Assembly (NCBI GenBank): GCA_020722165.1
Contig: DYLI01000007.1
Span: 1-28,380, forward strand
Length of the DNA stretch: 28,380 nt
From: Halothiobacillus neapolitanus
GTDB lineage: Bacteria; Pseudomonadota; Gammaproteobacteria; Halothiobacillales; Halothiobacillaceae
Direction of reading: 5' to 3'
In this document: positions 17,077-24,370 of the stretch, one piece after another
Numbering within the stretch: position 1 is the stretch's first letter
How the letters are laid out: each line of letters begins with the position of its first letter
The notes under the pieces: generated by a model
Databases searched by the model: none
What the model was told of the DNA's origin: nothing
Seen by the model: the letters and a program-made list of their open reading frames with translations, nothing else
Made by a program: the position numbers and the translations under genes

Positions 17077-17894
17077 TTGTAGCCCCCTAGACTTAAAGCT
17101 TCATCAGAGTCAGGAAATTTGCCACGCAAGAGCAATTCATAATGCGCTTGGGCTTCTCGGTGACCGAGCGCCTTTTCGATTTTGGCGCCGAGGAGCAGAC
17201 TGGCCGGATTTTGCGCGTCGAGCGCATGGTAGCGTTGCAAGCTGACATTCGCGTCCAGTGCCTTGTTTTGCTCCAGCTGCAAAGAGGCGAGTTGTAACCA
17301 CGCGTAAGCCTGGCGTGGGTCGAGGCGTAAGGCTTGGCGCAAGGCAGCTTCGGCCTCGGCGGCTTGACCGTTTTGACGCTGGCATTGCCCAATATTTGCC
17401 CAGGCAAAACCCGGTGTGCGGTAGAGGGGGTTGCTTAGCGCGCGCTCTAACATGGAAATACCTTCACTAAATTGCCCTTGGCGGCAAAGGAAGGCACCGT
17501 AATTGTTTTGAATTTCTGCATCCGTGGGTGCGAGTTCAAGCGCGCGGCGGAAGTGATCTTGCGCCAGTGCCGACTGTCCCAGGGAGTCTTGCAGGATGGC
17601 ATTGCCATGCTGCACAAGCGCCGAATTAGGGTCGTCCTTGAGGGCTCGCGTGAGTTTTTCAGCCGCGACAAATTTTTCACCGCGTTGTAGATAGGTCAAG
17701 CCTAGTTGGGCATTTACTTCAGCCGCGCGCTTGGGGTCAGCCTCGGACTTGGGGCGCTCATCGGCATCGGTGACATTGCCGTAGAGCGGTTTTGTACTGG
17801 CGCAGCCGCTCAAGCCAAGACTGATTGCGATGCAAAGTACGCTACCTGTGAGCGCAACACGTTTCATGGATGACTGACGCAGTAAAGTGTTCAT
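17073..17894 (-). CDS. pilF: Type IV pilus biogenesis lipoprotein PilF (PilW)
   Basis: PilF is an outer-membrane lipoprotein pilotin that helps the PilQ secretin assemble. The signal peptide ends in lipobox LSGC, with the cysteine at residue 31. The mature part is a run of TPR units (LGLTYLQRGEKFVAAEKLTRAL, AILQDSLGQSALAQDHFRRALELAP, NNYGAFLCRQGQFSEGISMLERAL and more). Length 273 is near the family's 250-260. The ATG at 17894 overlaps the rlmN stop as ATGA and has GAGG 8 bases upstream; Met10 lacks a ribosome binding site. The gene is found at this place even in species where pili have not been studied, so piliation cannot be concluded from it alone. Confidence 0.92.
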   Translation of the reverse strand: MNTLLRQSSMKRVALTGSVLCIAISLGLSGCASTKPLYGNVTDADERPKSEADPKRAAEVNAQLGLTYLQRGEKFVAAEKLTRALKDDPNSALVQHGNAILQDSLGQSALAQDHFRRALELAPTDAEIQNNYGAFLCRQGQFSEGISMLERALSNPLYRTPGFAWANIGQCQRQNGQAAEAEAALRQALRLDPRQAYAWLQLASLQLEQNKALDANVSLQRYHALDAQNPASLLLGAKIEKALGHREAQAHYELLLRGKFPDSDEALSLGGYK

Positions 17895-19096
17895 GATGCA
17901 GGCCTCAGATTCATGCGTTCAAGGCGTTCGCCTCGGCGGGCACGATCTTCCACTTCGCCGACCAGCTGGCCGCAGGCAGCATCAATGTCGTCACCCCGGG
18001 TGCGGCGCGGTACGGTGGTGATGCCAGCGGCTTCCAGGCGGCGCATAAAGCGGTCGATACGTGCGCTATTGGAGCGGGTGTAACCTGATTCGGGGAATGG
18101 GTTAAAGGGAATCAGGTTGACCTTGGCTGCGCGGTCACGCAACAGGCGAATCAGGTCATCAGCATGTTGGTCGCTATCGTTCACCTCGGCCAGCATCACA
18201 TATTCATAGGTAATGAAGGCGGCGGGTGCATTGGGCGCGTAAGCATCGCAAGCTGCCATAAGCTCCTTGAGTGGGTATTTTTGATTCAGGGGTACGAGCA
18301 CATCGCGCAGTTCATCGGTGGGCGCGTGCAGCGAGACGGCCAGTGCAACATCAATGCGTTCTTGCAGACGTGCCATCGCGGGAACCACGCCGGAAGTGCT
18401 AACGGTTACGCGGCGTTTGGACAGGCCGTAGGCGTTGTCTTCCATCATGATTTCAGCCGCATCGACTACCGCTTCAAAATTCAACAGCGGTTCGCCCATG
18501 CCCATGAAGACCACATTGCTGATTTTGCGGTCTGAGGGCAGGGATTTAGCGACCAAAATGTGCTCGGCCATAAATAATTGCGCAATAATTTCGGCCGCGC
18601 TCATATTGCGGTTAAATCCTTGCCGCCCGGTGGAGCAGAAGGTGCAGGCCAGCGAGCAGCCGACTTGCGAAGACACGCAAAGCGTCGCACGGCTCAGGCC
18701 ATCGGTGTATGTGGCGCGACGCGGGTCAATATAACCGTCGTCATCATCCTGTTTGCTTTTTTCGGCTTCGGGGATGTAAACCATCTCCACGCTATTGCCG
18801 GAGTCGAGGCGAAGCACCCACTTCATCGTCCCATCACGGGATTTCTGTTCGAGCTCCACCTCAGGAATGCGAATTTCGGCGACTTGCGCGAGTTTTTCGC
18901 GCAGCGCCTTGGACAAGTCGCTCATGTCTGCAAAATCAACCACCCCGCGCTGGTGTATCCATTTCAGGACTTGTGCCGCGCGGAAGGGTTTTTCGCCGAG
19001 CTCGGCAAAAAACTGCTCCATCTTGCGTTTAGGCAAGCCGAGCAGGTTGATTTTGGGTGAAGAGCCGCTGTTCGCGGATTCGTTCATAGCGGTCAT
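17891..19096 (-). CDS. rlmN: 23S rRNA/tRNA adenine-C2 methyltransferase RlmN
   Basis: RlmN is a radical-SAM enzyme that methylates C2 of A2503 in 23S rRNA and A37 in several tRNAs. The radical-SAM motif C-x3-C-x2-C is clear (CSLACTFC), followed by STGRQGFNRN, GMGEPLLNF, LSKRRVTVSTSGVVP and SLHAP. The conserved second catalytic cysteine lies in DDIDAACGQL near the C-terminus. About 401 residues, slightly longer than E. coli (384), mainly because about 23 acidic and polar residues (KSKQDDDDGYIDPRR region) are inserted before RATLCVSSQVGC. The ATG at 19096 is my start choice; a TTG at 19102 and an ATG at 19087 are alternatives with similarly weak ribosome sites. It overlaps pilF by four bases. 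Confidence 0.95.
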   Translation of the reverse strand: MTAMNESANSGSSPKINLLGLPKRKMEQFFAELGEKPFRAAQVLKWIHQRGVVDFADMSDLSKALREKLAQVAEIRIPEVELEQKSRDGTMKWVLRLDSGNSVEMVYIPEAEKSKQDDDDGYIDPRRATYTDGLSRATLCVSSQVGCSLACTFCSTGRQGFNRNMSAAEIIAQLFMAEHILVAKSLPSDRKISNVVFMGMGEPLLNFEAVVDAAEIMMEDNAYGLSKRRVTVSTSGVVPAMARLQERIDVALAVSLHAPTDELRDVLVPLNQKYPLKELMAACDAYAPNAPAAFITYEYVMLAEVNDSDQHADDLIRLLRDRAAKVNLIPFNPFPESGYTRSNSARIDRFMRRLEAAGITTVPRRTRGDDIDAACGQLVGEVEDRARRGERLERMNLRPAS

Positions 19097-19147
19097 GTCC
19101 AATAGTCTCGTTCCGCCTCAAATTTAAAGCGAAAATAATCGCTTAAA

Positions 19148-19573
19148 TTAGCGCGGGCAGATTTCGTTGGCAGCAAAGAAATACGCGATTTCAGTGGTCG
19201 CGTTTTCCAGGCTGTCTGAGCCGTGTACGGCGTTGGCGTCAATGCTGTCAGCAAAGTCAGCGCGTATGGTGCCGGGTTCAGCTTTTTTCGGATCGGTGGC
19301 ACCCATCAGGTCACGGTTTATAGACACCGCATTTTCGCCTTCCAGAGCTTGGATCATGACTGGGCCGGAGATCATGAATGCCACCAATTCGCCAAAAAAG
19401 CCACGCTCTTTGTGAACCGCATAAAAGCCTTCGGCTTGTTCCTTGGTCAAGTGAGTCATCTTGGCGGCAATGATTTTCAGACCAGCGTGCTCAAAACGGC
19501 GCAATATGTCGCCAATGTGGTTTTTGGCGACGGCATCAGGTTTGATGATGGACAGGGTGCGTTCGAGAGCCAT
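19148..19573 (-). CDS. ndk: Nucleoside diphosphate kinase
   Basis: Ndk passes the terminal phosphate of ATP to other NDPs through a phosphohistidine, balancing nucleotide pools. The 141 residues (143 in E. coli) contain ERTLSIIKPDAV at the N-terminus and the active-site histidine at position 117 in NAVHGSDS. The ATG at 19573 was chosen because AGGAG lies 8 bases upstream and the product begins at the family's usual point; an upstream extension of the frame is spurious. It lies between iscX and rlmN, with about 100 bases separating it from iscX, enough for its own promoter. Confidence 0.97.
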   Translation of the reverse strand: MALERTLSIIKPDAVAKNHIGDILRRFEHAGLKIIAAKMTHLTKEQAEGFYAVHKERGFFGELVAFMISGPVMIQALEGENAVSINRDLMGATDPKKAEPGTIRADFADSIDANAVHGSDSLENATTEIAYFFAANEICPR

Positions 19574-19637
19574 GAGTAAAACTCCTAGAGTGGTTTGAGT
19601 GGTTGAAAAAAGGGGCGGTAAAAAATTTGAGCCCTGC

Positions 19638-19666
19638 ATTGTATGCGGGTTTGGGGGCAGGATGAA
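19638..19666 (-). promoter_or_regulatory. Possible sigma70 promoter for ndk
   Basis: On the minus strand a good -10 box TACAAT (19638-19643) is preceded, 17 bases away, by a poor -35 box TTCATC (19661-19666). It sits about 65 bases before the ndk ATG, in the only wide gap of this part of the block. The weak -35 makes the call tentative. Confidence 0.3.
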
Positions 19667-19675
19667 AGCTGCGAA

Positions 19676-19876
19676 TTAAGCCCGTTCATCGATCCACGCC
19701 ATTTGAATGGCTTCAAGGATTTTTTCATTGGATTTGTCGGCTTCACCCGTAAAATCCGGCAGGGCAAGCACCCAAGCGTGAAGATCGGTAAAGCGCACCC
19801 ACTGCGGGTCGGAATCAGGGTGAGCTTCGTCAAGGGCAATGGCAATATCAAGTGTGTCAGTCCAGTTCATGCTCAA
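19676..19876 (-). CDS. iscX: Fe-S assembly protein IscX
   Basis: IscX is a small acidic protein that binds IscS and iron and tunes Fe-S assembly. The 66 residues equal E. coli IscX in length and share WTD, PQWVRFTDLH, and SNEKILEAIQMAWIDE. Starting at the TTG (19876) gives this exact length and a four-base TTGA overlap with the fdx stop, with GGAGG 4 bases upstream. The ATG two codons later (19870) has the same GGAGG at 10 bases and is an alternative. Its usual partner IscS is not encoded in this operon. Confidence 0.93.
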   Translation of the reverse strand: MSMNWTDTLDIAIALDEAHPDSDPQWVRFTDLHAWVLALPDFTGEADKSNEKILEAIQMAWIDERA

Positions 19877-20211
19877 TGCCCCTCCGAGGCTAAGTTGATG
19901 GTGTATCTTGGAATTTCAATCACTAAATCCTCCTCGCCGACCACCGCTTGGCAGGATAGGCGAGAGTCAGGATCGAGTCCCCAAGCCTTGTCAAGCATAT
20001 CATCTTCGCATTCTGATGCGCCTTCTAAGCTTGTGCCGCCTTCGCGTACCCAGACGTGGCAGGTGGTGCAGGCACAGGATTTTTCACAGGCGTGTTCAAT
20101 GTCGATACCTTGCGCTTGTGCGGCATCAAGTAGGGTGTCACCCGGTTGCGCGTCGATGACCATGCCGTCGGGGCAGTATTTTTCATTGGGTAGAAAGATG
20201 ATTTTTGGCAT
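19873..20211 (-). CDS. fdx: ISC-type [2Fe-2S] ferredoxin
   Basis: This adrenodoxin-like ferredoxin supplies electrons for Fe-S cluster assembly. The four cluster cysteines are at positions 42, 48, 51 and 87 (HACEKSCACTTCHVW and RLSCQ), identical in number and spacing to E. coli Fdx. The length of 112 residues is also standard (111). The ATG has CGGAG 9 bases upstream. A 42-base gap separates it from hscA and its stop overlaps the iscX start. Confidence 0.96.
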   Translation of the reverse strand: MPKIIFLPNEKYCPDGMVIDAQPGDTLLDAAQAQGIDIEHACEKSCACTTCHVWVREGGTSLEGASECEDDMLDKAWGLDPDSRLSCQAVVGEEDLVIEIPRYTINLASEGH

Positions 20212-20253
20212 GGGGTTTGGCTCCGTGAGGCTAAAAACTGGGTGGGCGTTGAT

Positions 20254-22149
20254 TTAACGCTGCATTTGAGCGGCCATTTCATCCACTGAATGTCCAGCAA
20301 GCGCACGACTCACCGCCTGATTCATGCGGCGTTGGATAAATGGTAGCGCCGCATTTTCCAGGTGCTCGACCGCTTCATGAATAGCTTGAGTATCCTCACC
20401 CTGAATAGCTTGGTCGAGCAGTGCTCGTGCAGCAAGCAGAATGGGGCGGTCAATCTCAGTGAGCAATGCCGCATCGCTTGCCATGGCGCTATCGATCGCT
20501 TCAAGGCTACGCGCACCCTCAACGCGTGCTTCACGCAGACGGCGCGCGTGTACATCGTCGCTGGCATGGTCAAAGGCGCTACGCAGCATCTGCTCCACGT
20601 TTTCTTCGCTCAGGCCATACGAGGGTTTAACTTGAATTTCGCTATGAGTGCCCGTGATTTTTTCCTGCGCGCTGACTGTAAGCAGGCCGTCAGCATCAAT
20701 TTGAAAGGTAACACGCACCCGTGCGGCACCCGCCACCATGGCAGGTATGCCGCGCAGGGAAAAGCGCGCCAGGCTGCGGTTATGCTCCACGCTGTCGCGT
20801 TCGCCTTGCACAATATGCAGGCTGATGGCGGTTTGACCGTCTTTGAAGGTAGTGAATTCTTGCGCGCGTGCCACGGGCAGGGTGGTGTTACGCGGGATGA
20901 TGGTCTCAACCAGGCCGCCCATGGTTTCCAGTCCCAAGGACAGCGGGGTGACATCCAGCAACACCATTTCATCGGCGGATTTGTTGCCGGCAAGTACATC
21001 GGCTTGCAAAGCCGCGCCAAGAGCCACCACCTTGTCGGGGTCAATGTCGGTGAGCACTTCACGACCAAAAAAGGCGCTAACCCGCTCACGCACACGCGGT
21101 ACACGCGTGGCACCACCGACCATGACCACATCCTGAATTTCGCTGGCCGCAATGCCCGCGTCCTTGAGGGCTTGCGCGCAGGCGGTGAGGGTGCGTTCAA
21201 TCAGCGGATCAGCCAAGGTGTTGAATTCATTGCGGGTCAGGCAGCCCGACCACACGGTTTCCCCGCGCAGATCAAGGCGTGCGCAGGTCTGTTCATTACC
21301 GGTTAAAGCTTCTTTAATGGCGCAGGCGGTGCGGCTGAGGTGGCGCTGTTCACCGGCACTGAGCATTTCATTAGCCGCCGTACCCAAGCTTGAGCGTTCC
21401 ATCAGCCATAGCGCGAGGGCGTGATCGAAATCGTCGCCGCCGAGTTGGGTGTCGCCGCCAGTGGCGATGACTTCAAACACGCCTTGGCGCAAGCGCAGGA
21501 TGGAAATATCAAAGGTGCCACCGCCCAGATCGTACACCGCAATCAAGCCTGTCGCATGAGTGTCCAAGCCATAGGCCAAAGCGGCAGCGGTCGGTTCATT
21601 AAGCAGGCGCAACACATGCAGCCCGGCAAGGCGCGCTGCGTCACGGGTGGCTTGGCGCTGCGCATCATCAAAATAGGCAGGCACTGTAATCACCGCGCCC
21701 ACTAGCTCGCCTCCAAGACGCTCTTCAGCACGGACTTTGAGTGGCTTGAGAATTTCCGCCGAAATTTCCACGGCACTCATCCAACCCTGCGGGGTGTGCA
21801 TACGCGGCACGGCGGGCTCATGAGGATCGAAACGGTAGGGCAGGGCGGGCTTCATCTGCTGCACATCATCCAGCCCGCGCCCCATGAGGCGCTTGATGGA
21901 GATAAAAGTGTGTTCGGGATCAAGGGCGGAGCGCGCTTTGGCATCCTCGCCAACTTCGATTTTATCCGCTGCGATATGCACCGCTGAAGGTAAAAGCAAT
22001 GCGCCCACGACATCGGGTAAGCATTCGGCCACGCCATTGATGACACTGGCGACCAGAGAGTTGGTTGTCCCCAGATCAATGCCCACAGCCAGTCGGCGCG
22101 CATGGGGCGCAAGAGTTTGTCCAGGTTCGGAAATTTGCATCAAGCTCAT
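20254..22149 (-). CDS. hscA: Fe-S chaperone HscA (Hsp70 family)
   Basis: HscA is a specialised Hsp70 that, with HscB, binds the LPPVK motif of the scaffold IscU and drives cluster transfer with ATP. The N-terminal ATPase domain shows GIDLGTTNSLVASV, VPAYFDDAQRQATRDAARLAGL, LLNEPTAAALAYG, YDLGGGTFDIS and VGGATRVPRVRE. The substrate domain follows (LLDVTPLSLGLETMGG, IPRNTTLPVARAQEFTT) and a helical lid ends the protein. The 631 residues compare with 616 in E. coli. It overlaps the hscB stop as ATGA and has no Shine-Dalgarno sequence of its own, so translation is probably coupled. The client scaffold IscU is missing from this operon. Confidence 0.96.
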   Translation of the reverse strand: MSLMQISEPGQTLAPHARRLAVGIDLGTTNSLVASVINGVAECLPDVVGALLLPSAVHIAADKIEVGEDAKARSALDPEHTFISIKRLMGRGLDDVQQMKPALPYRFDPHEPAVPRMHTPQGWMSAVEISAEILKPLKVRAEERLGGELVGAVITVPAYFDDAQRQATRDAARLAGLHVLRLLNEPTAAALAYGLDTHATGLIAVYDLGGGTFDISILRLRQGVFEVIATGGDTQLGGDDFDHALALWLMERSSLGTAANEMLSAGEQRHLSRTACAIKEALTGNEQTCARLDLRGETVWSGCLTRNEFNTLADPLIERTLTACAQALKDAGIAASEIQDVVMVGGATRVPRVRERVSAFFGREVLTDIDPDKVVALGAALQADVLAGNKSADEMVLLDVTPLSLGLETMGGLVETIIPRNTTLPVARAQEFTTFKDGQTAISLHIVQGERDSVEHNRSLARFSLRGIPAMVAGAARVRVTFQIDADGLLTVSAQEKITGTHSEIQVKPSYGLSEENVEQMLRSAFDHASDDVHARRLREARVEGARSLEAIDSAMASDAALLTEIDRPILLAARALLDQAIQGEDTQAIHEAVEHLENAALPFIQRRMNQAVSRALAGHSVDEMAAQMQR

Positions 22150-22679
22150 GGTGTTAGGGAGTGTTTAATTTGTTCGATAAAGCGTTGCAGGAACTGTAGA
22201 CGCTGTAAATGACCTTGGATATTCGCGGTATCCATCGTGGCGGAGCTTGCGGCTTCGGCGGCGCTGCACAAATGCGCCCAATTTTTTGCCCACAACTGCT
22301 TAATCTGTCGTTGCAGGGCGTGCCTTGCCTCGTTATCGCGTGCATCTTCTAGCGCTTCACGCAATTCCATTTGCTGCATTAAAAAGGCGGTATCGTCCAT
22401 GCTGCGTGCTTCGTTGAGCGTGCCCCCACGCAATTCGAAATACAACTGTGCTCGCGACAAAGGATTAGACAACGTGGCAAACGCGGCATTGATATCTGCG
22501 GCACGCTGCACCGCCAAGCGGCGTTCAAGAGCACTACCTTGGCTGAAACGATCGGGATGAAACTGAGTGCGCAAATGTTCAAAGCGGCGGTTAAGTTCGG
22601 CTTCGTCAAGCTCCAACGCAGGCTCAAAACCTAGGAGAGTAAATGCACTTGCACTCAGCGAGGGGCTTGATTGGCTCAC
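22146..22679 (-). CDS. hscB: Fe-S co-chaperone HscB (J-domain)
   Basis: HscB recruits IscU to HscA and stimulates its ATPase. The J-domain has the essential HPD in QFHPDRF, preceded by LNRRFEHLR and followed by RRLAVQRAADINAAFATLSNPLSRAQLYFELRG. The C-terminal three-helix part that binds IscU follows. The length of 177 residues is typical (171 in E. coli). The start is a GTG overlapping the iscA stop (GTGA), and the stop overlaps hscA (ATGA), so iscA-hscB-hscA looks like one coupled unit. Confidence 0.95.
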   Translation of the reverse strand: MSQSSPSLSASAFTLLGFEPALELDEAELNRRFEHLRTQFHPDRFSQGSALERRLAVQRAADINAAFATLSNPLSRAQLYFELRGGTLNEARSMDDTAFLMQQMELREALEDARDNEARHALQRQIKQLWAKNWAHLCSAAEAASSATMDTANIQGHLQRLQFLQRFIEQIKHSLTP

Positions 22680-22999
22680 ACTGTAAAACTCTCGCCACAG
22701 CCGCAGGCATCTTTGACATTAGGATTGTTGAACTTCAGGCCGAGGTTCAAGCCCTCACGCACCAAGTCGAGTTCTGAGCCGTCTAAATGCAGTAAGCCTT
22801 TGGGGTCTGTGACCACTTTGACACCAAAGCTTTCAAAAATAATGTCTTCCGGCTTGAATTCGTCGGCATATTCAAGGACATACGATAAACCCGAGCAGCC
22901 CGAGGTTTTCACGCCCACGCGCAAGCCCACCCCTTTGCCACGGCGACTAAGGTAATCACGGACGTAGTTGGCAGCTTTTTCGCTCAAGGTAATGCTCAT
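22676..22999 (-). CDS. iscA: Iron-sulfur cluster assembly protein IscA
   Basis: IscA is an A-type carrier handing iron or Fe-S clusters to target proteins. The 107 residues equal E. coli IscA, with the three conserved cysteines at 35, 99 and 101 (TSGCSGLSY and CGCGESF). The ATG at 22999 fits the family start (MSITLSEKAA); the frame extends upstream into iscR, but that part is spurious. Only 11 bases separate it from the iscR stop, whereas in the standard operon iscS and iscU stand between iscR and iscA. Confidence 0.96.
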   Translation of the reverse strand: MSITLSEKAANYVRDYLSRRGKGVGLRVGVKTSGCSGLSYVLEYADEFKPEDIIFESFGVKVVTDPKGLLHLDGSELDLVREGLNLGLKFNNPNVKDACGCGESFTV

Positions 23000-23010
23000 G
23001 GTGGTGCTCT

Positions 23011-23508
23011 TTATGGCTTGGCGTGAATCTGAATGTGCTCGTGCAGAGGTTCGGGCATATGCCCAAAGCGCACCACCATATCCTGCCGCTCGGCAATGGC
23101 CAGAATATCTTGGCGCTGCATCAAGGTTTCCAGGGTGATTTTGGAGAGGAAAGCGTGAATTTGATCGGTTAAATCCGTCCATAAATCATGCGTCAGGCAT
23201 TGTGTTTTGTCTTGGCAATCGCCTTTGCCCTCACAGCGGCGCACATCGAGTGATTCGTCTACCGCCGTGATGACCTCAGCTACGTTAATCAGTGCAGCCG
23301 GGCGTGCAAGGCTATAGCCGCCACCGGGCCCGCGTGTGCTGGAAACCAGTTTGCAGCGCCGCAGTTGAGCGAAAAGCTGCTCAAGATAGGAGAGCGAAAT
23401 TCCCTGGCGTTCGGCAATTTCGGCCAGCGTAATTGGGCCGTGTCCTTGATGCAGTGCAAGATCGAGAATCGCCGTAACAGCATATCGACCCTTGGTGGTG
23501 AGGCGCAT
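23011..23508 (-). CDS. iscR: Fe-S responsive transcription regulator IscR
   Basis: IscR is an Rrf2-family regulator that represses the isc operon when it carries a [2Fe-2S] cluster. The winged helix covers about residues 1-70 (MRLTTKGRYAVTAILDLALH, LSYLEQLFAQLRR, VSSTRGPGGGYSLAR). The cluster ligands are at the E. coli positions: Cys92, Cys98, Cys104 and His107 (RRCEGKGDCQDKTQCLTH). The length of 165 residues is typical (162). GGAG lies 5 bases before the ATG. A promoter with a likely IscR site is just upstream. Confidence 0.97.
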   Translation of the reverse strand: MRLTTKGRYAVTAILDLALHQGHGPITLAEIAERQGISLSYLEQLFAQLRRCKLVSSTRGPGGGYSLARPAALINVAEVITAVDESLDVRRCEGKGDCQDKTQCLTHDLWTDLTDQIHAFLSKITLETLMQRQDILAIAERQDMVVRFGHMPEPLHEHIQIHAKP

Positions 23509-23540
23509 GAAAGCTCCAAAGCAAGTTAACAGTTAGCGCT

Positions 23541-23572
23541 AGAATACAATTCCGAGCCCAGAGGTCAAGTAT
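23541..23572 (-). promoter_or_regulatory. iscR promoter with likely IscR type 1 site
   Basis: On the minus strand, -35 TTGACC (23563-23568) and -10 TATTCT (23541-23546) are 16 bases apart, about 30 bases before the iscR ATG. The stretch 23548-23572 begins ATACTTGAC, matching the left half of the known type 1 IscR consensus at all nine positions. Part of the right half also fits (TCGG). Binding there would block the -35 box, giving the familiar self-repression. Confidence 0.65.
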
Positions 23573-23578
23573 TTATCC

Positions 23579-24370
23579 CTATTCCCCGTATGACTTCGCG
23601 GGATTGTGTGGGTATGGGGTACTTTCGTTGTCTTCAAGCGCGATGCCATCAAGTGAAGGCATATCTTTGTTTTCAACTTCACCGCCTAGCAGACGTACTT
23701 GCGAGGATAGCTGCTCGATACGCGCGTCAAGCAGTTGGATATGATCCAACACGCAGTTGATGGCGTGCGCCACCGGGTCAGGCATGTCTTGCGCCACACC
23801 GTAAGCATCAAACCCCAGTTTTTGTGCCATTTCGGAACGTAGTTTGTCGCTGGCGCTGCGTTGTTGCACGCTGCGCCCCGGAATGCCGACCACGGTGTCG
23901 CCGGAGGCCACGTCTTTCAGCACCACAGCATTGGAGCCGACTCGGCAGGCATCGCCAAGAGTGATGGGGCCAAGAATTTTGGCTCCTGCTCCAATTACAA
24001 CATTGTTTTCCAGGGTCGGATGGCGCTTGCCTTCCTTCCAGCTCGTGCCGCCGAGCGTTACGCCGTGGTAAATCGTGCAGTCGTCACCAATTTCGGCGGT
24101 CTCGCCAATCACCACGCCCATGCCATGGTCGATAAAAAAGCGCCGACCGATTTTCGCGCCGGGGTGAATTTCAATCCCGGTTAGCCAGCGTGCCAAGGAT
24201 GAAAACCAGCGTGCCAGCCAGCGTAGGCGACGTTGCCACAAGGCGTGGCTTAGACGATGCCACCAAAGGGCATGCAGGCCGGGGTAGGTGGTGAGCACTT
24301 CAAACGCATTGCGCGCCGCTGGATCGCGGTCGTACACGCTTTGAATATCTTCACGCATTCGATCAAACAT
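23579..24370 (-). CDS. cysE: Serine O-acetyltransferase
   Basis: CysE acetylates L-serine with acetyl-CoA, the first step of cysteine synthesis; cysteine is also the sulfur source for IscS. The N-terminal helical part is short, followed by the left-handed beta-helix of hexapeptide repeats with IEIHPGAKIGRRFFIDHGMGVVIGETAEIGDDCTIYHG, including the catalytic-type His. GGTSWKEGKRHPT and IGAGAKILGP follow. The C-terminus (about residue 180 on) is a long acidic, low-conservation tail. This short-N-terminus form resembles the CysE copy known next to iscR in Azotobacter and Pseudomonas. The ATG at 24370 was chosen because AGGAG is 9 bases upstream; it overlaps trmJ by 8 bases. Confidence 0.95.
   Translation of the reverse strand: MFDRMREDIQSVYDRDPAARNAFEVLTTYPGLHALWWHRLSHALWQRRLRWLARWFSSLARWLTGIEIHPGAKIGRRFFIDHGMGVVIGETAEIGDDCTIYHGVTLGGTSWKEGKRHPTLENNVVIGAGAKILGPITLGDACRVGSNAVVLKDVASGDTVVGIPGRSVQQRSASDKLRSEMAQKLGFDAYGVAQDMPDPVAHAINCVLDHIQLLDARIEQLSSQVRLLGGEVENKDMPSLDGIALEDNESTPYPHNPAKSYGE

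Noticed and set aside
19574..19639. N-terminal extension of ndk
   Set aside because: The strong AGGAG site and family alignment both place the start at 19573.
20362..21306. 314-codon open frame antisense to hscA
   Set aside because: Fully inside a strongly conserved Hsp70 gene; the translation resembles no known family and it has no convincing ribosome site.
23000..23182. N-terminal extension of the iscA frame into iscR
   Set aside because: IscA proteins begin at MSITLSEKAA; the upstream 61 codons overlap conserved iscR sequence in another frame.
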